A stretch of DNA of 64,000 bases from Heterohyrax brucei (lineage: Eukaryota > Chordata > Mammalia > Hyracoidea > Procaviidae): assembly GCA_028571685.1 (NCBI GenBank), contig CM053140.1:28625501-28689500 (forward strand). Direction: 5' to 3'. The translations under genes and the position numbers were made by a program. Below the pieces are notes generated by a model, which saw only the letters and a program-made list of their open reading frames with translations, made no database searches and was not told the origin of the DNA. Positions 30,901 through 42,900 of this stretch are shown in pieces. Within the stretch, counting starts at the first letter, position 1. Every line of letters starts with the position of its first letter.

Positions 30901-33900
30901 TTTGTTATGCTCCAGAGAGTTTTTGTTGGCTAATTTTCAGAAGTAGATCTCCAGACTTTTCATCTTACTGTGTCTTAATCTGGAAGCTCTGCTGAAACCT
31001 GTTCACCATGGGTGGCCCTTCTGGTGTATGAAATACAGATGGTACAATTTGCAGCATCACAGGAATATGCAAGCCACTGCAGGAAAACAGACTGACAGAT
31101 GGGTGGTAATAATTTATTAGTACTATAAGTAGAACATCTGATTGATGTCTGAACTGAGTACTAGATTCAGCATCCTAGGGTTGCCGTGAGTTGGATCCGA
31201 CTCGATGGCACTGGTTTTATTATTTCCAGTCTTTTGCTTTCTCTTTGGGAGACCCTGGCCTTGGTAATCACAATTTTAGACATCAGGTTAGTTGTTTTGT
31301 TTTTTTTTTGCCTTCCATGTGCTTCAGTTCAGTGTCTCTAAGCCTCTTCAACCACATTTGCCCGTTGTAAGATACTGAGAAAGAACATAGAACATCCTCG
31401 TCATCTGTTTCATCAAGCCTCCGAACTTTGCAACAGTGAGCACAAGAATCATCTGCTGAGTGTCCCCTTAGCCAGGACCGTCTTTCTCCTCATCTGAGAG
31501 ATGGGCTTGAATGTCCTAGGGCCCTTAGCACCACCACCACCAGCTCCTTGCTTGGTTGGCTCAACATTTGTGCACTACTAAAGTAGACGGCACTTGGCTA
31601 AAGTACACAAGAGATACATATCTAAGAGCCTTCCAGCTACTGTTGTTTGGACAGCTACTTGGGTGTGTTGCCAGAACTCAGCTGTTCTGAGGCTGCTTCT
31701 CCCATAAACCTGGCTAGACAGCATGTAAACTGTTCTGCAGAACTGTCAGTGTGCCCTTACTATCAGTTCTTTTCTTATCGTATGTTCCTCTTGCTGTGTG
31801 CAGTCTGTTTGGTCCTGGGGCATCTGTATTGTTTTCATGCCTGTCTGTCAAGTGGGTGACACCATCTCAGCCATTTGCATGTCTACTGTGGAGTCAAGAC
31901 ACTGCGTATTCAGACTTAAGTGTTCGTATGTTTTGTTGTAACTGTCTTACTCTTGATCTCCTTTCCTTTGTTCCTTGGCCCTGGGAAGTGCATCCTCCTC
32001 AAATTTTCCTGGTTTGAAAGTCATCAGAAAGTGATGCTGCTTCTCTGGGATTTACCGATCACTGCTTTCTGTGACCCAGACTGCCGTTTGTCATGTCAGT
32101 GCTGCCTCTGTCATTTGTATTTGGAGTGGGACTGCTTCAGCTGAGCTAACTTAGAATTGTTCCTGTTACCTGCTGTCTACTGAGTTCCATCTCATGACAA
32201 CACCCTGTGTGCAGAGTAGAACTGGACTCCCTAGGGTTTTCAACGCTGTGATCTTTCAGAAGCAGATCACCAGGCTATTCTTCCAAGGTGCCTCCAGATG
32301 ACTTTGAACTGCTAACCTTCTAGCTAATAGTCAGGTGCTTAATTGTATGTGTTGCTCAGTGAGTCCCTGACTTGAAGAGCAACTCCAAATCTTCCTTTCA
32401 GATTTAGTCTTAGAGTCTACAGTGTGTATTCCAATGAGTGGTCAAATGCTCCCCTTTGCATTCTAAAGTCCCACCCCATCCAGCACGGGGTTCCTAAGCC
32501 ACCCCATCCAGCATGGGCAGACAGCATCCTTCCTTCAGGGTCCCTGAAGGTGTCCAGGTTGCCAAGGGTTTTCATGGAGCGGTGATCCTGCAGCTTCTTA
32601 CTTTTGGTTCTGTCTTCCTCATGCTCGCTCTCCTAACCCTCTGACTTGAGCATGAGGCCTGTTAACCTCCACCCCCTTCCCAGGCTGTTCTCCGTGTTTC
32701 GGCCTAAGAGTTGCGTGGTATAGGGTGCCATATCATAGACCTGTGAGATGGCCCACTTCCCTCTCACTGAGGACCCCGTGTAGCCACCACCAAGCCAGAG
32801 AGGCAGATAGGCTCAGACTCCTGGATCCTGTGTCACCAAAGACTGCATGCCCATCCAGGAGAGTCTTCATCAATCGCTGTTTCGTATGCATTTTTCTGTC
32901 ACATGGAAACCTGATTTTTTAAAAAGGCACCTTGGTTTCAAGGTGCCAGCAGCCTTGAGACATGCTTAGCCTGAACCCTGCAGGCATAAGGGTGCTCTCT
33001 TAGCCCTCTGATGCGCTGGGAGTCCAGAGTCATCTGTGTTCTCCCTAAGAGTCCTGAGGGGATTGGGGTCACCTGTCACACCCTCAGAGGATGGTGATCG
33101 CCTGTGCGCTCCCTGAGAGCCTGGCCATGACCCAGAGGCCTCCAGTGTTCCCATTTCTGCTGTACCCTGGAGGCTGTCTGCTACAAAGTGAAAACCACAT
33201 GAAGTGGCAACAGCCTGGGACAAAAGAGTCCCGTGTGCCTTTCTTGTCAGATGGATAAATTTTCTGAAACTGAGAAATGGGATGAAGAGATTCTCCCTTT
33301 GGCTTGTGAGTTTATTTTAAAGTCTTATAAAGATGCAAATGTGAAGCCACTTGGCAGTTGTTTGACTAATAGTCTTAGGGGTTGATGGGCTTGGGCCAAC
33401 CTAGGATCATCCTGGAACTGCAGGACAATGCTGCTGACAATTCAGGATGTCACCAGTGCTAGCAACTCAGTCTGGACGCTGTGAACTTTAGGGGCTTGTA
33501 TTTCAAAGGGAGAAGCCTCAGGCAGTTGGAAACCTGTGCTTCCTGGTGATGTAAGATAAAAAACCTATTCACCTGACTAGTGTTCACCAAGCACCTGTTC
33601 CAGGGCTGAGAAAACATGGGGCTTTATTTAATGGCCCACTTGTCTGTGGTTAGATTGGGCAGCACATGTGGAGACATGGTCAGAGGTGTGGGCAGTCGAT
33701 GTCACAGCTGGGAAGCCGTGGGACCCCACCTGTGCTTTGGGCAGGGACTGGACCCAGACTTACAGCCACTCAGATAGGAGGCCCACGCACAAGTCAGGCC
33801 CTGTGGACCTAGGTCTGCGCTCCACGTTCCCTGGTGCCAGTAATAGGAGGCCTCTGGAACGTTGGGCCTTGGGACATGGATGAGTCACTCCCAGTCTTGT

Positions 33901-36900
33901 GTGGGGTCATGAAGGGCCTCTCCCGTCCTTGAGGAGAGAGAATTCTTATACTGCATTCCAGAAAGTGAGGGGGCCTCTGGGAAGAAGAATCCTGGTCACC
34001 AGCAGACATATCTACTCAGAAGAAGAATTTGTGGGTCAAGAGGAACTCAGGCTCCGCTAATGTCTATTGAGTAGGTGTTGACCTCTCAGAGCCTCAGGAG
34101 GGAAAGGATCACAAAGCTGGTACAACAAGAAATCAACCAGCCCTCTTAGGCTGGAGCTTTATGGGTGCAGGCAAAGTTTCATACAAGGAGAGCATGGCCT
34201 GAGACCTCAGAGGAAGAGCATGTCCTCTGAGGCCCACCATTGTGACTGTTCATTGTAACTGCTGGGCAGGGGCACCCCGCTGGCCACGGACCTGAAATGG
34301 GAGTCTCCTTTGTCTCCCCTTCGCATGGCTCTGTGGAGATGGCATTGGCTGTATAGCCTGATCCCCCATGTCCCGAGGACTGGCTCCGCTGGCCACAGGC
34401 TGGTGGATCTTTTATAGCCCATCTTGTCCTCACACTGGGTTCAGGGCTGCTTAGAACCAGCCCTGGTGTGGGGGTTGCTTTCTGTGTGCCTGGGGCATTC
34501 TCTTCACTTTGTACTTTAATGGACACCTATCAAGACTGGCCTTCCCAGAGGAAACCTCCCCCTAGCTCCCGTCTCTGTCCACAGCACCCTAGGAAGCAGC
34601 CCCTGGCTCCTCTTTGCTTAAGCACAAACACCTGCTGTAGCCACCTGGAGTCACCTGCTCTGGGCCTCACCTCCACCCACCCCAGGGGTGCTGGACAGAC
34701 TCTAAGGGTGCTGTTACAGGGTTCTGACTCACAGCCAGTGTATAAGCTATGGTGAGACTAGTCAACCTCCCAACCCTACCCCCGCAGAACCAATACTTCA
34801 CCTTCTTTGTAGAGGTTTTCCTTTTTGGGGGTCTTCTCACTGAGTCTTTATTGCTTGGAGCAACTCCCCTTCCCCCCTCCCACAGTTATCCATGTGCCCC
34901 TCAGATACTAGGGCAATTGGTTTTTTCTTTCTTCTCTGTGTCTACCTTCCAGCAGTGCCCAGGGCTCTTGTCTGGTGATGGGTCAGCAGGCATGGGCTGG
35001 GCAAGGTGCAGGGTCTGACTGACCACGTAACACAGCTAGGTGCATGCTGAGGACCCTGTCTGGCACATGTGTCTCAGGTGGGCCCATCCGAGACAGGTGG
35101 CCCAAAGAGGGTGTGCTGAGCACAGGCCTTGGCATTCTTGCTGTTGCCACCAGTGGCTCCTTGTGGCTGTGACATTGTTCCTACCTCAGGACTCTATCCG
35201 TGCTACTGCTAGCAACTCCTTCCTCCCTCCTCAGACCCCCATGCCCAAGTAGGCCCCCTTGACACACTCTCCCAGCTGTCATTAGTTGCTTATATGGGGT
35301 CTGCCACCTCTGTCAGCTTGTTGCTCTGCCGTAGCCCACACTTAGGGGGTGGGAGTGCAGGAACTGGGCCAGACCAGCCTTCAAGCTCCTTCATGGTCAG
35401 AGCTATCTCAGGGTGAGAGGGTTCTCTACTGGCCCCTTGCTCAGGCAGCAGCCCTGCAGGTAAGAGGTGGGTGCCTGGTAGACAGCAGGCCCCCCTCCTC
35501 AACCATCAGCCCCTCCTGTGGTATCAAGGAGGCAAGTACTCATCCTTGCCCCCTCAGCTGTCACCCAAGTGGTCTGTAGCTTCATTTCCAGTCCCTGGGT
35601 AGGAAGGAAGTATGCCCTTATGGACAAAGCCATTGTCTCTGCCTCACCAGAGTACAGGGCTGCATCTGGTGGCAGCACAGCCTGTGTCCACCTCAGAGTA
35701 GTGCCAGACCAGGCACTAGCAGCTTGACTGAGTACTAATTCTTTTCTCCTTCTCTTTCAGTGGTTGATATCACAGCAAGTATCCTTTTTTCACTTGGTTA
35801 TAAGAATATGTTGTATACCTGAGTCCACAAGATGACACACAGTGTGTTTGGCCTTGCCCACCAGGCCATGCCGAGCATTCTAGCCCACATGAGGCTGCCT
35901 GTCAAGGCCATTGGTTTCCCAGGCAGCTGGCTTAGCTTTCAGCTATTACAAGCCCTAGGTACCAATACACTTGTAGACTGTTGAGTTCAGAATGCCAGCA
36001 GTGCCTGTCACCTCACAAGGACCCCACCCTGTGCCCTCTCTACCAGTGTCTGTGCAGCTCTTTTTTCTTTAACCAGATCTCATAGGTCTCACAGTTTGAA
36101 GATGTAAAGTTTGAAGCAGCAAGTCTCTTGTCTGAATTGTACTGTCAGGAGGTAAGAAGGTGCTAAGGTTTGCAGAAGTACAGCATCTGTTTTCCCTACT
36201 AGGAAGGCCCAGCAGCAAGCCAGAGCTCTCAAATATTTGAAGACCTAAGGGTACCTTGCACCAGTGTGTTGTAAGCTCTCTGCTGAAGTTGACAGCTTCG
36301 TGCCCCTCTCAGCCTGGTTCCCAGCTGTAGCTATAACTGAAAGCTGCCCTGTTTTCCTTTAAACAGGAACATGTGGGGTGGCTTCGATAGTAGAGGGGGC
36401 TCAGATGCCATACTCTTGGCTGGCACCTCCATGGTCAGCACCTCTGTGTTCAAAGTGAGGACAACAGGGACTGTCTTGACCATTTGTGATTTTGAACTGA
36501 AATCAGTGAAGCGGAGTGAGATGTTACTTTAAGAGGGATGCAAAAACCTCCCAGCCAGAGTCTAGTACCTCTCTCTCTTTTGGTGATGTAATTTGCCACT
36601 GGTGAGCATACAGTGGCAGCCACCAGGCACTGGAAGCTTTGTGAGGGGACTCAGCTGGCCTGCTGCATTTGTCCCCAAACTCCAGTCTTTCTTTTCAGAA
36701 TTCTGTGGATGCAGCAAAGCCCCTTCTGCGGAAAGCGATCCAGATCTCACAGCAGACACCATACTGGCACTGCCGCCTGCTTTTCCAGCTTGCTGTGAGT
36801 GTCAGGGCCAGAGTGCGTGGGGGCTGGGGCACATGGGACCCAGGGGACAGGACCATGACGTTGGGCCTAAGAACAGAGCCTCAAGCCTCCATCCTTGGAC

Positions 36901-39900
36901 ACAGAGTTCTGTGGCCCTCAGACAGCTACCTGAGTGACAGTGAGTGCCGTGAATGCTGAAGTCTTCAGGTCCTCTGCCTCTCCTGGCTATTTTGTGGGGT
37001 CTGGGCTCATTACATTGTGGGTGTCTTCTCTGAAGCTGTGTGTTTTATCATTGCACTGAGGGTTCACTAAGTGAAACTGAGATGCTCAGAGCCCCATGCC
37101 TGGTATGCAAGTGGAGCTGGCAGCACTCCGAAGTGCTGGGCCCTCGAGGTTGCCAGTGGGGAACTGGCAACCAGGGCCAAAGGGCATGTGCTAAAAGCCA
37201 GGGGTGGGCTGGCCTGTTCTGGCTCTGCCATGCTCATCACAGCCTCCCTTGGTCACCCCTTTTTGGTGGCCTGCAGCCCCTCTGTCACCCCAACTAAAAA
37301 CCCTCAGACCCTCCTCCTGCCCCTAAACCAGCTGGCCATCCATAATAGTCCTGACATCTGCTTATCACCTCAGTTGGTGGACCCTGGGCTGGGAGGCTCC
37401 CACCAGGGGATTCTTTGCCCCACTGAGTCTAGCTCACTGGTTCTGATGGTTTCCTAAGACCTTTCTTGCACCGTGTTTTGCTCTTGGCCTTGCTGATGCC
37501 TGGGTCTGCCCTGGTCTGTGCCTTCACCACCTCACCTGTTTCTGCCATGCAGCTTTGTCCCAAGTGCAGGAGGAGCACGGGGCTGCAGGGTGAGCTGCCT
37601 GCCAAAGGCCATGGTGTTGGTGAGTGCTGTGGGATGCTCAGCACCCAGCCACACTGCTACCTGTGCCCTCCACCTCCAGTCCCCGCCATGGCTACAGCCC
37701 TGTTCCACTGCAGGAAGCAGGTGTGGGTGTCCCTTTACCCTCAACCTGGAAGGGTCACATTGACCCTAAGGACTCCCTTCCTGTAGGCCCAGGATGCTGC
37801 TGCTGCTCCTCTGGCCATGGGGGTGACTGGCTCCCACAGTGATCCTGAGGGGCACACACCTGTGTTGTACACTTCTGGCCCTGTGCACCATTGGGTGTGG
37901 TGGTGTACACTATAAGCAAGTAGAGTTCTGGGCCTAAAGCGATCAGTGCTGAGGAGACCGTTTGGGTAATGCCACTCAGAGCTGATGCCACTGGGGTTTG
38001 TTAAGATGCAGGGGGTTCCAGTTTCTCACTGGTAGAGCAGTAGTCTTGTGGCTGTTAGGTGTTCGTGTGAGCCAGAGCTCCTGGAAGCCAAGGTCTCCAC
38101 CCTCTCCTTTCAGCAACTGCACACGCTGGAGAAGGACCTGGTGTCGGCCTGTGACCTGCTGGGCGTGGGGGCTGAGTACGCTCGTGTGGTGGGGTCTGAG
38201 TACACACGGTATGCAACCCCCACTTGTCCTCATCTCTCCTAGATGACAGAGATTTGGCATGTCAGTGTGAGGACATGAGAGGCATGCAGATGGTACACAA
38301 GGCTTTCTGCCCATAGAGTCAGAGTAGATGAGTTTGACGTGGGCTCTGAGGGTAATGTGTGCCTGCTGTGCTCCATGTGCTGGGGTCTGTCACATTGCTA
38401 GTATCTCTGTAACTAAGTGACGTGTGAACAGTGTGCTATGCTGTCTGCCTTGTTGTGCAGGTGCATCCATGGTACAAAGCAGCATCTGGGGTGTGCAGCC
38501 CAGGCAGCTTCACCAGTGTCTGTAAATGGCTTCAGAGTACACCACACACAGGGATGCCACAAGGCTTTCGCACACAGGCAGGAGAAAGAGGGAGGATGTT
38601 CCCATTGTGCAAGGAACTGCTTTGACTGTCTGGAAGCTGGTGGCCCCAGTAAAGGGGAAGAGTCAAGGGGTGAAGGCCAGCTAGTATTTACTGTAGACAG
38701 TCTATAAGGGTTTTCTGCCTCTCTCCTGTTAAGTATAAAGTCCTCTAAGGTGGAGAGCTCAGGCAGTGTTTATTCTGTGTGTGCTAAGGTCTTGGATGGC
38801 TCTGTATCAGTAAAGGTGGGTGAGAGTCCCCAGGGCCCATGGGCCTTCCTCCCTGAGCAAAGTGCCTGGAGCTGGCCTGTCAGTTGGGCAGACAGAACAC
38901 AGCCTCCACATCTTCCACAAACAGCCCTCAATATCCTAAGCCCTCAGCTTCTGGGTCGGGAGGTGTGGGCTGGTGAAGGGGTTGCTTTGTCATCCTCCAC
39001 AAGCTACTCTCTGTGGCAGGGGAACACCCTGCATGGTGGCCCTGGAAGGAAGAGGGACTCAGGTACTGCCCAAGGACACACAGTGACCACTACAGGCAGT
39101 CATTGCAACAAGGCAGCAGAGAGCCCCGGGTAGACAGGATGGCGGGCCCGCCTGCAGTATGAGTGGCCGAGTCCCACCAAGGTGCTGAAGCTACTGCGTG
39201 GCCTGGGGTGGCTGCGCCGCTTGGTCCCACCCCTGTTATTTCTACTGTGTTCCAAACTCCTCGATGTGCTATTGTGTTGTTGTGCCCATTGCTGATGGAA
39301 GCAGTGTCTGTTTATGTGGAAAGTGTAACGAGGGTTAAAAGGGGCAACAGAAGAAGTCTCCCCAACCTGTTCTGCCCTCCAAGGACAGAGGTAGTGAGCA
39401 TTGTGGTGGCTGTTGGCTTGGCAGGGCCTCACGAGTCATCCCTTAGTTCCCAGAAGACCTTAAGTGGAACCAGGACTGGTCACAGGCAGGAAGGGAAACA
39501 CAAGAGGCTGTGGCTTGGTGAGGATGGAGGCTACAGGGAGGGTCTAACTGTGCAAAGAAGGCAAATAAAAGCAGGACAAAACTCAGAGAAGTCCTGTAGA
39601 CAACCCAGGCCTCCTCAGTGAACAGTGAAATCTGCTGTCACACATGTGAGGTTCCCATGCACACTGGGGGCATAGTGGTCCTGGGCCATGACCTCCCTGG
39701 GCCTGACTCCCCGTCTCTCTCTTCCAGGGCACTGTTCCTGCTCAGCAAAGGGATGGTAAGTGAGTTTGAGCACAGTTGCAGGCATGGCTGGCAACACAGG
39801 GGTGAGAGCAAGGTCCCTAGGTCCTGCCTGGATTCAGAGTTGAGGTTCAGGCTCCAGGAGTGGTTGTGCAGGGGAAGGAGCAGAGCTTGGAGCCCGTGGG

Positions 39901-42900
39901 CCTTGTTCTGTCTTAATTTTGATCCCTCCAAGCCCAAGCACGTGATCTGGGCAGTGTTTCCTCTTACGTGAAGTTCTTCTGTACCATGGGAACTTGGGTT
40001 GTAGGGCCTTGCTAGGGTGGTATGGCACCCTCCCTGCCTGGGGACCCAGGACATGTGCCTTTCCCCAGCTGCTTCTGATGGAGCGGAAGCTGCAGGAGGT
40101 TCACCCACTGCTGACACTGTGTGGACAGATCGTGGAGAACTGGCAGGGGAACCCCATCCAGAAGGAATCGCTGCGGGTCTTCTTCCTAGTGCTGCAAGTG
40201 ACCCACTACTTGGATGCTGGCCAGGTGTGTGCTCCCTTGAGTATGGGGGCAGGCTCCTCCATAGAGGGTTGTACACCGCGGTATGTCCTCAGCATTTCTG
40301 GCCACGAGCCGCTCTTTCCACCCTGGGGCCTTGGTGTACACTGCACTCTTCTGTACCATTCTGCTTGTCAGAGACTTTGCCTATTGTTCAGAATCCCCTA
40401 TGCTCAGCCATGCTTGCTCCCTTGCATTTTCCTTATCTGGTGACAGCTGTGGGTCCAGGGTAGGGGTTGGTGTGTCGGTGTGTCCAAGTCCAAGCCGTCA
40501 TCTTCTGTGTGGTTGTGAGAGGCACATTCTTGGCACTTCGATCACATGAGGGGCTGCACGCCTGTGGATATCAGGCACATGTGAGCCCCTCCCCAAGGAA
40601 TGTGCCCTGTCCCCATATCTTGAGGCCACAGGTTGTCCCTCACAGCTGCTGTAGGTTATGAGACCTTAGACAAGGGCTACCTTTGCAACGAGTCCAGTCT
40701 CCATGAACCATGTCATTAGTGGAAATCTGGGACTAGAGGCCTCTTCCTAAGGGCCCCTGTGGCCAACTCCTAGCTTCCACCACAGACTAGCATGTGTTCT
40801 GTGGGGACGTTTCTCCCAGGCTTCTGTGTTACACCATGATTTGACTGGGCAGGCATGTGTGTTCCTGCCAGGCTGACTCACCCACCTGTGGCTGGGGGTT
40901 CCTGCAGGAGGTAGGACATATTGAAAAACGAGGGCAGGGGACTCCAGGGCAGAGGGGTTGGGTAGCCAGGGAGGAAAGGGAGAAGGGCCTGATGAGCACC
41001 ATGTGAGGTCTGGGCTCTTCTCTTTGAGGGGCACCTGGCAGGGAGCTCAGCAGGACAGTCTGCTGGCAGTTCAAGTGTGGGATTTAGGTTCAGGGTCAGG
41101 TGGGTGGGGCTTAGGTGTGCCCTGCCCCCTGCCCAGGTGAAGAGCGTGAAGCCATGCCTGAAGCAGCTGCAGCAGTGCATCCAGACCATCTCCACGCTGC
41201 ATGATGATGAAATCCTGCCCAGCAACCCCGCTGACCTCTTCCACTGGCTGCCCAAGGAGCACATGTGCGTGCTCGTCTACCTGGTGAGTGCCGCCCAGCC
41301 TATGGGTTCAGGTGCACAGGCCCCCATGACTGTACCTGCTACTGTTGCAGGTGACTGTGATGCACTCCATGCAGGCCGGCTACCTGGAAAAGGCGCAGAA
41401 GTACACAGACAAGGCCCTCATGCAGCTTGAGAAGCTCAAGAGTGAGTCAGTGGCATGTGACGTGCTGGAGGTGTCCCAGCCATGCATGCCTGTCGGGGCC
41501 CGGTGGGGCGGCATCTGAGGGGTGCCAGGCATCCCTGTTCAGTGGGGTGAGTGGGATTCTCTAGAGCAGGCAGCAGTTGCCTTGGTGTTTATTGCTACAG
41601 TTGTGAAATTGGCAGGGTCCAGGCCAAACCCAAGGTCTCTGGAAGTTGGTGGACCTAATGCCATCCTGGGAAGCCTGACAAACCATGCTGCCATTGGTCC
41701 CTGCAGACACTGTGCTCTAGTCTCACAGGCCGTCCCCAGCTACCTGCAGCACCAGCCAGTTCTCTTGAACCTTATGTCCTGAGCCCTGGGTGGGAGTGAG
41801 GGAGGATGTACCAGGGCCTCCACGTGTTTCCTGGAAACGGGGATGTGGTTCCTCTTTGGTGGGAGTTGTCGGGAGCCTTGAGTCTGGATTGGGGTTGGGG
41901 CAGGAGATCCACAGGGGCAGGGCCTGCAGGTAGGATATGAAGAAACGGTATCCAAACCTGCCAGTCCCCATGCCTCCTCGAAGTCACTGTTACCCACCCC
42001 ACAGTCATCTCATGCTACCCTGCCTTCTCCCCTCCCAGTGCTCGACTGCAGCCCTATCCTGTCTTCCTTCCAAGTGATCCTGCTGGAGCACATCATCATG
42101 TGCCGGCTTGTCACGGGGCACAAGGCCACTGCTCTGCAGGAGGTGGGCTGGGGGAGTGCTTAGGGGGGCTGGGTCTTAGAGTGTCACCTGGGAATTAGGC
42201 AGGTCACCCCCTATGGACATACTGACTGAAGATTGTTAGAGATTGACAGTCCTGGCCCCAGAACTTGCATGCTCAGGGCGGAGGTCACCTGACAACAATC
42301 CCCCATCCCACTCCAGAAGAGGCAAGTAGGGGGAAGGCCAAACCATGTAATGCCTTGCTCCTCCCCCTAGATCTCCCAGGTCTGCCAGCTGTGCCAGCAG
42401 TCCCCACGGCTCTTCTCCAACCATGCAGCACAGCTGCACACGCTGCTGGTGAGTGTGGCCGCCCACCCTGCCCCAGCAAGATCTAGAACATCTACGGCTA
42501 CATTCTGACATGCAACCCCCTATCCAGGGCCTGTACTGCGTCTCGGTGAATTGCATGGACAATGCGGAGGCCCAGTTCACCACGGCCCTGCGGGTAAGGG
42601 GCAGGCGCAAGATGGGCAGTAATGGTGCTAGGGTATCAGTGCCATGCTGTGGTAGACTTGGCAAGTTTTTGAGTCGAGGCTTGTAACACTGGTTGTGGCA
42701 GGAACTTACTGTTCTCCTGGGGCTTTCTGTGGAGGGCCCCATGCTGGGTCTGTGTGTACCAGGGACAGTTTTAAGTGCTTTTTTCCATATTGCCAGCTGG
42801 TGTGGGCTGTTGCTCAGCTGGGATCCCAGGTCCTCTCAGTGGGCTCGGGGCACTTGCCCGAAGCTGTCCCGTCATGAGGGTCAGAGCTGGGCCTCAACCT

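Noticed and set aside
36077-36094. Apparent 9-bp tandem duplication (TCTCATAG/TCTCACAG) introducing a stop codon into MAU2 exon 3
   Set aside because: This holds only if AG 36075-36076 is the acceptor. The U12-type donor and branch site place the acceptor at 36085, leaving the frame open, so the similarity is probably coincidental.
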